A stretch of DNA of 64,000 nt from a bacterium (lineage in GTDB: Bacteria; Myxococcota; UBA727; JAUIJE01): assembly GCA_030431455.1 (NCBI GenBank), contig JAUIJE010000005.1, forward strand, positions 186,001-250,000, written 5' to 3'. The notes beneath the pieces were generated by a model. It saw nothing but the letters and a program-made list of their open reading frames with translations, was not told the origin of the DNA and did no database searches. Position 1 is the stretch's first letter, and the number at the start of each line of letters is the position of its first letter. Made by a program: the position numbers and the translations under genes. Positions 17,319-27,609 of the stretch are shown one piece after another.

Positions 17319-20300
17319 ATGACCGCGCGCGAGCCCATCGCCATTGTCGCCACCGGTTGTGTGCTGCCCGACGCGGACAGCGCACAAGCATTGTTCGACA
17401 ATGTCGTGCAGAAGCGCAGCGCCATCCGGCCTGCGCCGGCCGGGCGCATGGGCATTCGCGCAGGGTCATTGAAGAGCAGCAAGGCCGCGCCCCAGGACGG
17501 CATGCTCCACGACGAGGGCGCGTACGTGACCGACGAGGTCGCGCTCCCCCAAGGCCTGCTCGGCGACAGCGCCGAGACCTTGGCCCCCCTCGACCCGCTC
17601 TTTCACTGGGTGGTGCGCTGCGCCCACGACGCGCTCACCGGCGCGGGCTACGGGCCCGGAACCGCCCCAGCGAACACCGGGCTCATCTTGGGCAACCTCT
17701 CGTTCCCCACCGAACAGATGAGCCGCTGGGGGGCCAAGACCGTGCTCGGTCCCCGCGTCACCGACGAGGGCCAGGCCCTGCTCGGCCTGCCGCAGGACCT
17801 TGACCGGTTCATGTCGGGTCTGCCCGCGGTGCTCGCGGCCCAGGCCCTCGGCCTCGACGGGGCCGCGTATTGTCTCGACGCGGCCTGTGCCTCGTCGCTG
17901 TACGCGATCCGCTACGCGTGTGATCGGCTCTGGACCGGCGACGCGGACCTGATGCTCGCGGGCGCGGTCAACCGTGCAGATGCATTGTTTATCCACGTGG
18001 GCTTCACCGCGCTGGCCGCGCTCTCGCCCACCGCCCGGTCGCGGCCCTTCGCCGAGGGCGCGGACGGGCTCGTGCCCGGCGAAGGCTGTGGCGTGGTTGC
18101 GCTCATGCGGCTCAAAGACGCCGAGCGCGAACGCCGGCCCGTGCTCGGCCTGATCCGCGGCGTGGGCCTGTCCAACGACGGCCGGGCCAAAAACCTGCTC
18201 GCCCCGTCGAGCGAAGGCCAGGTTCGCGCGCTGAAAAGCGCGTACGAGATGGCCGGCATCGATCCGCGCACGGTCTCGCTCGTCGAGTGTCACGCCACGG
18301 GCACGCCGCTGGGCGACCAGGTCGAGCTCGACACGCTGCACACGGTGTTCGAAGGCGCGGCCCCGGGCTCGATCGCCACCGGGTCGCTCAAGGGCAATCT
18401 CGGCCACCTCATCACCGCCGCGGGCGTGGCCGGCCTCTTCAAGGTGCTGGGCGCGCTGCGCACAAAGACATTGCCCCCCACCCTGGGCGCCGACAAGCCG
18501 GTCGCGGGTCTGCGAGACCCCACGTCGCCGTTCTCCCTCGTGCAACAGCCGTCGCCCTGGGAGGCCGGGGACGGTCCTCGCCGGGCCGGCATCAGCGCGT
18601 TCGGCTTTGGCGGCAACAACGCCCACCTCATCGTCGAGGAGTACACGGGCCCGTCCGACCAGCAAAGCCTCATGCCCGCGCCCGTTCCCGAAGTGGACGA
18701 CATCGTGGTCGTGGCCCTCGGGGCCCGGGTCGGCGATGCCCAAGGGCCGGACGCCCTCGACGAGGCCCAGGTCGGCCCCGCCGCGCGCGCCGGGTTCGAC
18801 GCCGCGGGCGTGCGCTTTCCCCCGCACGATTTGGCCGCGTCTTTGACCCAACAGATCCTGATGCTGGCCGCGGCCCGCGACGCCGCGGCCGCGCTCCCCG
18901 AGGCCCTGCGCCAAGGTCCGCGGACCGGCGCGGTGGTGGGCATGGGCTGCGACGTCGACGTGACCACCCCCGGGCTGCGCTGGCGCCTGGACGCCCTCTG
19001 TGACCGCCCCGTCGACCAAGACCTGGCCGGCCCCGTGCTCACCGCCGCGGGCGTGCTCGGCCAAATGCCGAACATCGCCGCCAACCGCCTGAGCACCCAG
19101 TTCGACCTGCGCGGCCCCACCCTCACGGTCTCGGCCGAGGACCTGTCCGGCATCGCCGCCCTCGACGTGGCCGTGCGCGCCTTGCGTCAGGGCGAGCTCG
19201 ACTGCGCCCTCGTCGGGGCGGTGGACTGTTGCGCGGATGAGCGCGACGAGGCCGCCCTCTCGTCGGTGTTCGGGCCCGTGCGCGGCGGGGACGCCGCGGT
19301 GTGTCTCGCGGTGTGCACCACATCGACCGCGGCCGCCCACGGCCTGACCCCCCTCGCGACCCTCGACGTGGCCCTGCACACCGGCGCGCGGCCCGAACAG
19401 CCCGCGTCCTGGCCCGTGCGCGCCCACGCCGCCGAGGGCATGCTCGCCCTCGCCCGCGCGATTCAGAGCCGGCGCAACACCACGCTCAGCCTCGAAGGTG
19501 GGTTCGGCAATCGCGCAACTGTCGAACTGACCCCCGGCGACGGCACCATGCGCGCCCCCGACGTGGCCCAGCTCTGGATGGACCATCCCGCCCACCGCGC
19601 GTTCGGTCCTTTGCGCGCCGCCCTCGACGGAGCCCACGCCATGCCCGCCGCCCCCCGCCTCGTGCCCGTGGTCGCGTCCCGCGACGCGGCCCCCGTCGCC
19701 CTCTCGGGCCCGATGACCGCGCCCCCCGCGCTGGTCCCGCTCCTCGACGAGGGCGTGCGCACGCGTCCGGTCCGCACCGCTCCCGCGCAGCCCGCGCCCG
19801 CGCCGGCACCGGCCATGAGCGCCCCCCTGGCGGCCGCGCCTGCGCCCCGCCCGTCGCGCCTGCCCGACGGCCACGCGGCCGCTGTCATCGCCGCCCGCGA
19901 AGACCTCATGCGGTCCCACACCGCGTTTTTGCAGGACATCGGCCGGGCCCAAGCGCAGTTCATCGAGACCCAGCGTCGGCTGAGCGCGGCCGCGTTTGGC
20001 CTGCCGGACAAGACCACCCCCGCCCTCGTCGACATCGCCCCCCCGGCTCCCGCGCCGGCGGAACATGTCACCGCCCCCGTCGAGACCTTCGCCCCCGTCG
20101 CCGCGCCCACGCCGGTCGACGCGGCGCCGGCCCCCGCGCCGGCGGCCATCCGCGACACCACCCGCGTGACCTTCCGCGGCCCCGACGGCCAGGCCGCCCT
20201 CGAAGCCCTGCGCACCGAGCCGCTCTACAACCGCCACGAGCTCGAACGCCTGGCCTCCGACAAAATCTCGTCGGTGCTCGGCCCCCTGTTCGAACGTCAG

Positions 20301-22577
20301 GACAACTTCCGTCGACAAGTGCGCATGCCCGAGCCGCCCCTGCTCCTCTGCGATCGCGTGCTCAGCGCGGACTGCACCCTCGGAAAGCTCGAGACCGACA
20401 AGACCATCATCACCGAGTCCGACGTCACCTGGGACAAGTGGTACATCGAAAACGGCCGCGTGCCCGCCAGCGTGCTCATCGAGAGCGGCCAGGCCGACCT
20501 GCTGCTCATCTCGATGATGGGCGTCGACTTCGACAACAAAGGCGAACGCGTCTACCGCCTGCTCGGCTGCGACCTCACCTACCACGCGCCGCTTCCCGCC
20601 GTGGGCAGCACGCTGCACTACGACATCCACATCGACAGCTTCGCGTCGATGGGCGACACCCGGATGTTCTTTTTCCACAGCGACTGCCGGCTCGGCCCCG
20701 ACGGCCCGCTCGTGCTCTCGGTGCGCAACGGCCAAGCCGGCTTTTTCACCGACGCCGAACTCGACGGCAGCGGCGGCATCCTCTGGACCCCCGCCGACGT
20801 CACCACGTTCGACGGCCCCCTCGACCCGCCCAAGGTTGACCTCCAGAAACATTCTTTTTCGCGCCAAGACCTCGAGGCCCTCGCGGCCGGCGACGCCGTG
20901 GCGTGTTTCGGCGAGAGCCACAAAGACTGCGCCTGGCACGTGCGCACCCCGGCCCCGCCCCTTGGCGACATGCTGCTCATGGACCGCGTGGTCGAGGTCA
21001 ATCCCACCGGGGGCCCTTGGGGCCGCGGCTACCTCAAAGCCGAACTCAATCTCACCGGGGACAACTGGTTCTTCGACGGGCACTTCAAAGACGACCCGTG
21101 CATGCCCGGCACCATCATGTTCGAGGGCTGCCTGCAGACACTCGGCTTTTACCTCATCGCCAACGGCTTCTCCGTCGGCAAGGACGGGTTCCGCATCGAG
21201 CCCACCCTCGACACCACCTTCCCGCTCAAGTGCCGCGGCCAGGCGACGCCCAAGTCGCGTCACATGGTCTACGAGGTGTTCATCCGCAGCGTCGAGGACG
21301 GACCCACGCCCACCGCGTTCGCGGACATCCTCGTCACCGTCGACGGCCTCAAGGGCCTGCACTGCGACAACGTCGGCGTGCGGCTCGTGCCCGACAGCCC
21401 GATGTCCTCGCGCCCCGACCTGCTGGGCGTCACCCCCCGCACATCCACCGAGGACGCGGTGGGGGGCGTGGGCCACCCCGACGATGGCCGCGCGGTGTTC
21501 GATCAAACCGCATTGTTGGCCACCGGCATCGGCCAACCCTCTCAGGCGTTTCCGGGCCTCTACGATCGGTTCGACGACGGCACCCGCGTCCCGCGTCTGC
21601 CCGGACCCCCGTACCATTTCATGAGCCGGGTCGAGTCGCTCACCGGCCCCGGCATGGGCGCGTTCGACAAAGGCAACGAAGTGGTCGTCGCCTACGACGT
21701 GCCCCCCGACGCTTGGTATTTCGCGGTCAACACCGTGCCCGAGATGCCCTTCGCGGTGCTGCTCGAGGTCGCGCTGCAGCCCTGCGGTTGGCTCTCGAGC
21801 TACACCGGCTCGGTGCTCCAGGTCGACGAGCCTGTGTTCTACCGCAACCTCGACGGCAACGCGCGCATCCTGCGCCCCATCACCGCGCATACAGGCACAT
21901 TGTGGACCCACGCGCGCATGACCAACATCAGCCACTCTGCGGGCATGATCATTCAGTCGTTCGACATCGAGGTCCGCGACCAAAACGGCCCCGTGTTCGT
22001 CGGCGACACCGTGTTCGGCTTCTTCCCCGAAGCCGCCCTCGCCCGCCAGGTGGGGGTCGGCTCCTCCGACGCCCAGCGCGCCGCGCTCACCGCGTCCTGT
22101 GATCACCCGCGCTGCGGGACCGCACTGCAAGGGCGCGCCGGCCACGGCGGGGCCCTGCCCGGCGACATGCTCCGCATGATCGACACCGTGCGTGTGCTCG
22201 AGCCTGAAGGCGGCAGCAAGGGCCTCGGCCGCATCGTCACGGAAAAGACCGTCGACCCCGCCGAATGGTTCTTCAAGGCCCACTTTTACCAAGACCCGGT
22301 CCAGCCCGGCTCGCTCGGCCTCGAAGCCGTGCTCCAGGCCATCGGCCTGCTCTCGAGCGAAAAACGCGGCCAGCCGGAGCTGAAGCTCGCCCCCATCGTC
22401 GAGAACCAGCCCATCCAGTGGAAGTACCGCGGCCAAGTCATCCCCCAGAACCAGACCATCGTCGTCGACGCCGACATCATCGAATGGGACGACGAAAAGG
22501 TCATGGCCGACGCCTCGCTGTGGGTGGACGGCCTGCGCATCTACCACGCGCCCCGCATCGGTCTGACCTTCCGCTGA
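17319..22577 (+). CDS. pfa3: PUFA synthase subunit KS-CLF-DH-DH (Pfa3/PfaC type)
   Basis: Second large synthase subunit, 1752 aa. An active ketosynthase (about 5-440) has Cys190, His325 (VECHATGT) and His363. A chain-length-factor domain follows (about 465-790), in which the catalytic Cys region is changed to TVSAEDLSG, as expected for CLF. After an Ala/Pro linker with a helical segment (about 860-900), two FabA-like dehydratase didomains make four hot-dog folds (about 1005-1745). Catalytic histidines are His1255 (GHFKDDPCMPG) and His1655 (AHFYQDPVQPG). No second acyltransferase (no GHSxG) and no C-terminal AGPAT is present, although myxobacterial Pfa3 proteins can carry both. The plan is therefore closer to gammaproteobacterial PfaC. 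The CLF/KS and dehydratases together set chain length and double bonds, but the product cannot be told from sequence. Confidence 0.94.
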   Translation: MTAREPIAIVATGCVLPDADSAQALFDNVVQKRSAIRPAPAGRMGIRAGSLKSSKAAPQDGMLHDEGAYVTDEVALPQGLLGDSAETLAPLDPLFHWVVRCAHDALTGAGYGPGTAPANTGLILGNLSFPTEQMSRWGAKTVLGPRVTDEGQALLGLPQDLDRFMSGLPAVLAAQALGLDGAAYCLDAACASSLYAIRYACDRLWTGDADLMLAGAVNRADALFIHVGFTALAALSPTARSRPFAEGADGLVPGEGCGVVALMRLKDAERERRPVLGLIRGVGLSNDGRAKNLLAPSSEGQVRALKSAYEMAGIDPRTVSLVECHATGTPLGDQVELDTLHTVFEGAAPGSIATGSLKGNLGHLITAAGVAGLFKVLGALRTKTLPPTLGADKPVAGLRDPTSPFSLVQQPSPWEAGDGPRRAGISAFGFGGNNAHLIVEEYTGPSDQQSLMPAPVPEVDDIVVVALGARVGDAQGPDALDEAQVGPAARAGFDAAGVRFPPHDLAASLTQQILMLAAARDAAAALPEALRQGPRTGAVVGMGCDVDVTTPGLRWRLDALCDRPVDQDLAGPVLTAAGVLGQMPNIAANRLSTQFDLRGPTLTVSAEDLSGIAALDVAVRALRQGELDCALVGAVDCCADERDEAALSSVFGPVRGGDAAVCLAVCTTSTAAAHGLTPLATLDVALHTGARPEQPASWPVRAHAAEGMLALARAIQSRRNTTLSLEGGFGNRATVELTPGDGTMRAPDVAQLWMDHPAHRAFGPLRAALDGAHAMPAAPRLVPVVASRDAAPVALSGPMTAPPALVPLLDEGVRTRPVRTAPAQPAPAPAPAMSAPLAAAPAPRPSRLPDGHAAAVIAAREDLMRSHTAFLQDIGRAQAQFIETQRRLSAAAFGLPDKTTPALVDIAPPAPAPAEHVTAPVETFAPVAAPTPVDAAPAPAPAAIRDTTRVTFRGPDGQAALEALRTEPLYNRHELERLASDKISSVLGPLFERQDNFRRQVRMPEPPLLLCDRVLSADCTLGKLETDKTIITESDVTWDKWYIENGRVPASVLIESGQADLLLISMMGVDFDNKGERVYRLLGCDLTYHAPLPAVGSTLHYDIHIDSFASMGDTRMFFFHSDCRLGPDGPLVLSVRNGQAGFFTDAELDGSGGILWTPADVTTFDGPLDPPKVDLQKHSFSRQDLEALAAGDAVACFGESHKDCAWHVRTPAPPLGDMLLMDRVVEVNPTGGPWGRGYLKAELNLTGDNWFFDGHFKDDPCMPGTIMFEGCLQTLGFYLIANGFSVGKDGFRIEPTLDTTFPLKCRGQATPKSRHMVYEVFIRSVEDGPTPTAFADILVTVDGLKGLHCDNVGVRLVPDSPMSSRPDLLGVTPRTSTEDAVGGVGHPDDGRAVFDQTALLATGIGQPSQAFPGLYDRFDDGTRVPRLPGPPYHFMSRVESLTGPGMGAFDKGNEVVVAYDVPPDAWYFAVNTVPEMPFAVLLEVALQPCGWLSSYTGSVLQVDEPVFYRNLDGNARILRPITAHTGTLWTHARMTNISHSAGMIIQSFDIEVRDQNGPVFVGDTVFGFFPEAALARQVGVGSSDAQRAALTASCDHPRCGTALQGRAGHGGALPGDMLRMIDTVRVLEPEGGSKGLGRIVTEKTVDPAEWFFKAHFYQDPVQPGSLGLEAVLQAIGLLSSEKRGQPELKLAPIVENQPIQWKYRGQVIPQNQTIVVDADIIEWDDEKVMADASLWVDGLRIYHAPRIGLTFR

Positions 22578-22594
22578 CGTCGGGTGGTCCTCGT

Positions 22595-22616
22595 CACCAT
22601 GTGCGCGGACATGGTG
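22595..22616. other. 8-bp inverted repeat after pfa3
   Basis: CACCATGT, six bases, ACATGGTG: a perfect stem 18 bases after the pfa3 stop and 52 before the next ATG. No T-run follows, so it is not a standard intrinsic terminator. It may be a protein-binding site or an mRNA end structure. Confidence 0.5.
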
Positions 22617-22668
22617 CACGGCTGTCGCGTTCGTACTAGCCTTGGGCCCCGTACCTGCTGAGGTTGTG

Positions 22669-23625
22669 ATGAAACGTGCGCTGTTGTCCGCCACTTTGAT
22701 GTTTTGTTCGACGTCGGCTTGGGCCGACGACGCAACCAAGCCCGATGCCAAACCGGATGCCACCGCCGAGCCGGTGGCCGAGTCGCCGGAGGCCACCACG
22801 CCCCCGACCAAAGACGCCCCCCCCGACACGACCGCCGCGTCGGGAGACGCAGAGCCCGCCGCCCCCGCCGATCCCGCCAAGGCAGCACCGACATCGGGCA
22901 ACGACTGTCAGGTCGCGGTGATGAACTTCCAGCCCAAGGGCCTGCCCGACTCCCAAAAGCATGTCCCCGAGCTGCTGGCGGATTCCCTGGCCGCCGAGGT
23001 GGCGTCGTCCACGGGGTGCCGGGTGGTGACCCAGGCGGACATCACCCAGATGCTCGATTTCGAAGCCACCAAGGCCTCATGTGGCGCGATGACCGAGTCC
23101 TGCCTCGCGGAAGTGGGCGGGGCCCTCGGCGTCGATCGCATCATCGGCGGCAGCGTGGGCAAACTGGGGGAGAGTTTTAAGTTGCAGATCAAACTGCAGA
23201 ACGTGGCCGAGGCGCGGGTCGAAAAGCGCGTGGATCGTCTCATCCGGGGAGAACCAGAAGCATTGGACCTCGCCGCCCGCAACGCCGGACGCGAACTGTT
23301 CGGGCTCGAACTCCTCGATGAGAGCAAGTACGCGGTGCAAGAGGAGGCCCCCGCCGAAGAGGGCGGCTCGGTTTTGCCGGCGGTGTTGATGGGCACCGGG
23401 GGCGCGATCCTCGCCGTGGGTGCCATCGCGGTGGTGGCCACCGGGGTGTACGTGGCGGTGGCCAACTTCGTGCTCATCCCCAAGAACGACATCGTGAGCC
23501 TGCCCACCGACCAGCGCAGCCTGGCCCAGGTCGCCGCGTGGGGCGCACTCGCGGGCAGCGGGGTCGCCTCCGTCGTCGCGATTGTGGGCGGCGGCGTGCT
23601 CGTCACCGGTCTGTTGGTGGAGTGA
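22669..23625 (+). CDS. Exported CsgG/FlgO-like protein with C-terminal membrane segments
   Basis: Protein of 318 aa. The signal peptide [19 protein letters not shown] fixes the ATG at 22669. A disordered Asp/Pro/Thr-rich linker follows (about 20-80). A folded domain (about 85-230) contains the pattern VAVMNF...LADSLAAEV...[11 protein letters not shown]...[20 protein letters not shown], which resembles the CsgG/FlgO-type fold found in many outer-membrane-associated proteins; this is a motif-level guess. Two hydrophobic segments lie at about 250-275 and 295-317. It stands four bases before a lipoprotein gene. The same domain order and gene pair recur at 55448-59874, so this protein may serve the lipoprotein (export, anchoring or sensing). 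Confidence 0.7.
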   Translation: MKRALLSATLMFCSTSAWADDATKPDAKPDATAEPVAESPEATTPPTKDAPPDTTAASGDAEPAAPADPAKAAPTSGNDCQVAVMNFQPKGLPDSQKHVPELLADSLAAEVASSTGCRVVTQADITQMLDFEATKASCGAMTESCLAEVGGALGVDRIIGGSVGKLGESFKLQIKLQNVAEARVEKRVDRLIRGEPEALDLAARNAGRELFGLELLDESKYAVQEEAPAEEGGSVLPAVLMGTGGAILAVGAIAVVATGVYVAVANFVLIPKNDIVSLPTDQRSLAQVAAWGALAGSGVASVVAIVGGGVLVTGLLVE

Positions 23626-23629
23626 CGGC

Positions 23630-25162
23630 ATGCGCTGGATGTACGTCGCTTGGTGGGGCGCAGGGCTCGCGTTGGCGCTGTCCGGGTGCACACTGTTTTC
23701 GACAGTGTGCGACGACGACAGCGATTGCGGGGGAACGGTCTGCGACGTGCAATCCGGCCTGTGCACGACGCTGGACGCCACCGGCGACGGCGATGGGGAT
23801 GGTGACGGCGACGGAGATGGGGATGGCGACGGAGATGGGGATGGGGACGGCGACGGAGATGGCGACGGCGATGGGGATGGCGACGGCGATGGGGACGGCG
23901 ACGGCGATGGGGACGGCGACGGAGATGGGGACGGCGACGGAGATGGGGACGGCGACGGAGATGGGGATGGGGACGGCGACGGAGACGGCGACGGGGACGG
24001 GGATGGCGACGGAGACGGCGACGGGGACGGCGATGGGGATGGGGATGGCGATGGCGATGGCGATGGAGACGGTGATGGGGATGGGGATGGCGACGGAGAC
24101 GGTGATGGCGATGGCGACTGTGTGTGCCTCGACGGGAACCAATGCCTGACGCAGGCGGAGTGCGGCCCCCACACGCTCATCACCAACGCGGGGGGCCCTG
24201 CGTACTTCACCACGTTCGCCGGCGGTCTCGCGGTCACGTCCCAGAACAACGACGTGGTTTATGTCATCAACAGCCCCGCCCAAGTCGGTGCGACGACCAC
24301 CACCTTGGCGACCTTGACCGACGAGCCCATCTCTCTGGCCTCGTTGGACAACAACCTCGCCTGGCTGAACGCCGCGGGCCTTGGCGGTTCGGGGTTCGCC
24401 ACCCTCGACCAAGGGGGCGGCGCCGAAATGGTCGGCGAAAACGCGCCGTTCTATCCCTCCGCCGCGTTCTACACCAGCAGCGTTCACAATCGCATTGCCC
24501 TGCTGCCCGACGCCACCCCACCCCTGTGGGTCTTGGCCGCCACCAGCGGCGCCTCCCAGAACCGCGACATCTGGATGTTCCCCGTCGGGGGCGCCGCCGA
24601 GCTCAAGCTGTGCCTGCAGAGTTCGCACGAGGTCACGGTCATTGGCCGCGGGGGCCCCGGTGTCGGGGCACCCGCCGCGCTGGGCTACACCGACGGGGGA
24701 ATCGCGCCGGTGATGCTCCCGCCACCGGGGGTGGGCGGCTCGTGCAACAACGACTCATTCCCCGCGCAAGGCACACTGCCCGACCCCGCGATGCCCACCG
24801 CGATGTTCTCCGACGGGAACGACCTTTACGTCGGCGCGACGCTGGGCACGACGGTGGCGTTGTACCGGGTCTCGTTCTCACCGTTCTCGGCCACAGAACT
24901 GCTCGACCTCGACACCGGGGAGGCCCAAGACATGATCATCGGCCAAATCGCGGGGTTCGCCGACGACATCGTCTTCACGGTATTGCCCAAACAGGCGAAC
25001 GGCACCGGGGGCGCGATCTTTCGGACCCCCAAAAGCGGCGGCAACAGCACGGTGTTGATCAACACCAGCCGCGCGTTGGGCGTGGCTGTCGCCGGCAATG
25101 TGCTTTATTGGGGGGACCGGACCGGGTCGGGCGCCATCACCAGGATGCGTCTCGTCCCTTGA
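23630..25162 (+). CDS. Lipoprotein with Gly-Asp tract and propeller-like C-domain
   Basis: Protein of 510 aa. The signal and lipobox (ALSGC, Cys at about 18) fix the ATG at 23630. A short Cys-rich knot ([13 protein letters not shown]...GLC) follows, then an uninterrupted (Gly-Asp)56 tract (residues 52-163). The C-terminal 340 residues have repeated beta-strand patterns with Gly-Asn/Asp turns ([38 protein letters not shown]), suggesting a beta-propeller. The tract probably acts as an extended spacer, perhaps binding divalent cations, that holds the propeller off the membrane. First of three tandem paralogous lipoproteins; the next starts 32 bases on. Binding partner unknown. Confidence 0.78.
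   Translation: MRWMYVAWWGAGLALALSGCTLFSTVCDDDSDCGGTVCDVQSGLCTTLDATGDGDGDGDGDGDGDGDGDGDGDGDGDGDGDGDGDGDGDGDGDGDGDGDGDGDGDGDGDGDGDGDGDGDGDGDGDGDGDGDGDGDGDGDGDGDGDGDGDGDGDGDGDGDGDGDCVCLDGNQCLTQAECGPHTLITNAGGPAYFTTFAGGLAVTSQNNDVVYVINSPAQVGATTTTLATLTDEPISLASLDNNLAWLNAAGLGGSGFATLDQGGGAEMVGENAPFYPSAAFYTSSVHNRIALLPDATPPLWVLAATSGASQNRDIWMFPVGGAAELKLCLQSSHEVTVIGRGGPGVGAPAALGYTDGGIAPVMLPPPGVGGSCNNDSFPAQGTLPDPAMPTAMFSDGNDLYVGATLGTTVALYRVSFSPFSATELLDLDTGEAQDMIIGQIAGFADDIVFTVLPKQANGTGGAIFRTPKSGGNSTVLINTSRALGVAVAGNVLYWGDRTGSGAITRMRLVP
23783..24118 (+). repeat. Hexanucleotide tract coding for (Gly-Asp)56
   Basis: 336 bases of GGN-GAY hexamers, mostly GGCGAC, GGGGAT and GGAGAT mixed. All other frames stay open too, giving false Ser-Pro or Ala-Val-Pro-Ile open frames on the opposite strand. 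Hexamer slippage would change length without a frameshift. Confidence 0.95.
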
Positions 25163-25194
25163 CGAGACCGCGCGACCGCAGAGGAGGGAGTTCG

Positions 25195-27573
25195 ATGACA
25201 CGCTGGGTTCTGCTCGCCCTCCTGTCCATGGGTCTACCGGGCTGCAATCTGTTTGGGCAGGTCTGCGACAGCGACGCTGATTGCGAAGACGGCGTGTGCG
25301 ACGAGACCGGCATTTGCGTCGGCGATGGTGATGGCGACGGCGACGGCGACGGAGATGGAGATGGAGATGGCGACGGGGACGGAGATGGAGACGGAGATGG
25401 AGATGGAGACGGAGATGGAGATGGAGATGGAGATGGAGATGGAGATGGAGATGGAGATGGAGACGGAGACGGAGACGGAGACGGTGATGGCGACGGGGAC
25501 GGAGATGGAGATGGAGACGGAGATGGAGACGGAGACGCGTCGTGCGTGGGCCACTGCGGGGACCAAGCCCCATCTGGGTGCAGCTGTGATGTCGCCTGTG
25601 AACTCAACGAAGATGGGTGCTGCGCGGACTATGCCGCGACGTGCCTTCTGAGCATCGACGGCTGTTCCGGCCGGTGCGGGTTCACCACCGGCGCCCCCGG
25701 CGCGTGCCAGTGCGATCCCAACTGCCTCAACCGCGGCGATTGCTGCGAGAACTTCTTTCCCGTGTGCGCCTCCGCGACGGCTTGTATGGGCCGTTGCGCG
25801 GACACGTTCTACCGCCTCGAGAGCGAGCAGGGCGGGTGCCTCTGCGATGCCCTGTGCGGCATCGACAGCTTCGCCGACGAATGCTGCCCCGACTTCGACG
25901 CCTTTTGCGCGGACGTGCCCACCACCTGCGAAAACCGCTGCGACGGCGAGCTGGGCGACCTCGCCCCCGAGTTCCACGGGGACAACACCGTCGACGGGGT
26001 GTGCCACTGCGACATCCAGTGTGCGTCCCGCGGCGATTGCTGCACCGACGTCGCCACCTGGTGCAGCACCTACCCGCCCCCGACGGACAAGGACGACAGC
26101 TGTGCAGGATTTTGCGGCGACCAAACCGACATCGATGCGTGTTGGTGCGACGCCACCTGCTTCCAAGACCCTGCCCCCGGCAACTGCTGCTACGACGCCG
26201 AAGCGGTCTGTACCGACGAGCTGTTCACCTGCGCCAACCGGTGCAACTATGGATACCAGCCCACGCTCCCCAGCGAGGCTTGCCAATGTGACAGCGCCTG
26301 CGCCTCCCGCGGGGACTGCTGCGCCGACCGGGTCGAGCTGTGCGCGGTCAACGTGTGCGACGACACGCCCCCGCCCCCGCCCCCGCCGGACTGGGACACC
26401 GCCCGATGTGGCACCGACTGGTGCGACGCCGCCAACACCTGCGACTGTGGCTGCGGAGCGGCCGATCCCGACTGCCCGGCCGGCGCGGTGGCCGCCGATT
26501 GCCAGACCGTGCATTGTTCGTCGGCCGAGGTCCTGACCCCCGACACCCTGAGCTGTGTGTGTGACGGTGACGCGGCCCTGACTTCCGACGACCCCAACCA
26601 CTGCGGGGGGTGCGGCAATGTCTGTGCAGGGACCTGCACCGCCGGGCGCTGCCTCACCACCCTGTTCGGTCCCACCGTCACCGACCTGAGCGGGATGGCC
26701 ATGGACCACCAAAACGGCGTGCTCTACATCGCCCGGGACGATTCGCTGTACACGCGCGCCGCGCCCACGTTCGACACCGGCCAGAGCTTCCTCACGGTGG
26801 GGGGCCCGGTGCTCTCCCTGGACGTCGACGGCCCCCGGGTCATCTTCCTGACCGGTGACGCCGGGTTCGGGTTCACCATCACCGCCGTGGACAAGGCCAA
26901 CCCGGGCTCGTCGACGACTTGGACCGGCGGGCCGTCGCTCAGCCTCACCGCCAACTGGCCCCCGCGGCTGACCGGTGATGCCGACCGCGTCTGGGTCGTC
27001 GACGGCACCAACGGGCTGGTGCGGCTCGCCAACGGCGACAACAACATTGGCAACGCCACCCAGGTGGGCGCCGCCGGGGCCATGCGGCACGGGATCGTGT
27101 CCGACATGATGGCGGTGTTCGGGCTGCGCAACGGCACCGGCCAAATCATGGTCGTGCAGAAGGCGACCAACGTCGCGACGGTGTTGGGCAGCGACTCATT
27201 CGGCGCCACGAGCCGGATTTCGGGTGTGGCCCTGTCCCCGTCCCACTTGTGTGTGAGCGGTCAGGTGCAAGACGGCATCTACGGGGTGCGGTGCTACGAC
27301 AAGGCGACCGGCGCCCAGGACATTGTCGTGGCCGACCAGCCAGAGGTGACCGGGCCGCTGGACGTCGTCGGCACATCGGTGTTCTGGGGCGAGCAGGACG
27401 GCGCCGGCGTTTCGTCCTCGTTGTACGCGGCCCCCGTGACCGGCGGCGCGCCCACCAGCCTGTGGGCCGGCCCCGGCGTCGTCACGGCGGTCGCGGCATT
27501 TGGCGCGCAGGTGCTGTTTGCGGTCGTCGATGGCACCAACACCGCGCTCTACCTCGTCAGCGGCCCCCCGTAG
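25195..27573 (+). CDS. Lipoprotein with Gly-Asp tract, six somatomedin-B-like modules and propeller-like domain
   Basis: Protein of 792 aa. The start ATG at 25195 follows GAGGAGGGAG. The lipobox is LPGC (Cys17). A Cys knot ([13 protein letters not shown]) and (Gly-Asp)36 (residues 43-114) follow. Residues 117-383 hold six tandem 8-Cys modules with the order CxxxC, CxC, C, CC, C, for example [20 protein letters not shown]. This is the cysteine plan of somatomedin B domains. Next come a Cys motif [19 protein letters not shown] and a second one, HCGGCGNVC, also present in the next gene. The final 300 residues are beta-rich with propeller-like repeats. Cell-surface location is predicted; ligand unknown. 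Odd for bacteria is the number of disulfide modules, which would need oxidative folding outside the cytoplasm. Confidence 0.82.
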   Translation: MTRWVLLALLSMGLPGCNLFGQVCDSDADCEDGVCDETGICVGDGDGDGDGDGDGDGDGDGDGDGDGDGDGDGDGDGDGDGDGDGDGDGDGDGDGDGDGDGDGDGDGDGDGDGDASCVGHCGDQAPSGCSCDVACELNEDGCCADYAATCLLSIDGCSGRCGFTTGAPGACQCDPNCLNRGDCCENFFPVCASATACMGRCADTFYRLESEQGGCLCDALCGIDSFADECCPDFDAFCADVPTTCENRCDGELGDLAPEFHGDNTVDGVCHCDIQCASRGDCCTDVATWCSTYPPPTDKDDSCAGFCGDQTDIDACWCDATCFQDPAPGNCCYDAEAVCTDELFTCANRCNYGYQPTLPSEACQCDSACASRGDCCADRVELCAVNVCDDTPPPPPPPDWDTARCGTDWCDAANTCDCGCGAADPDCPAGAVAADCQTVHCSSAEVLTPDTLSCVCDGDAALTSDDPNHCGGCGNVCAGTCTAGRCLTTLFGPTVTDLSGMAMDHQNGVLYIARDDSLYTRAAPTFDTGQSFLTVGGPVLSLDVDGPRVIFLTGDAGFGFTITAVDKANPGSSTTWTGGPSLSLTANWPPRLTGDADRVWVVDGTNGLVRLANGDNNIGNATQVGAAGAMRHGIVSDMMAVFGLRNGTGQIMVVQKATNVATVLGSDSFGATSRISGVALSPSHLCVSGQVQDGIYGVRCYDKATGAQDIVVADQPEVTGPLDVVGTSVFWGEQDGAGVSSSLYAAPVTGGAPTSLWAGPGVVTAVAAFGAQVLFAVVDGTNTALYLVSGPP
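25321..25536 (+). repeat. Hexanucleotide tract coding for (Gly-Asp)36
   Basis: 216 bases of GGN-GAY. The centre is a nearly pure GGAGAT run (about 25420-25460), more homogeneous than the tract in the preceding gene, which suggests recent expansion. Confidence 0.95.
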
Positions 27574-27609
27574 GCCCGCGCCGGGCCGGGCCTCGTGGTA
27601 TGACCAGGT

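Noticed and set aside
17466..22901. An 1811-codon open frame on the minus strand opposite pfa3
   Set aside because: Same reason: an antisense shadow of an intact KS-CLF-DH-DH gene.
23077..24249. Minus-strand frame with a long Ser-Pro repeat
   Set aside because: It is the complement of the Gly-Asp hexamer tract; a lipobox and ribosome site occur only on the plus strand.
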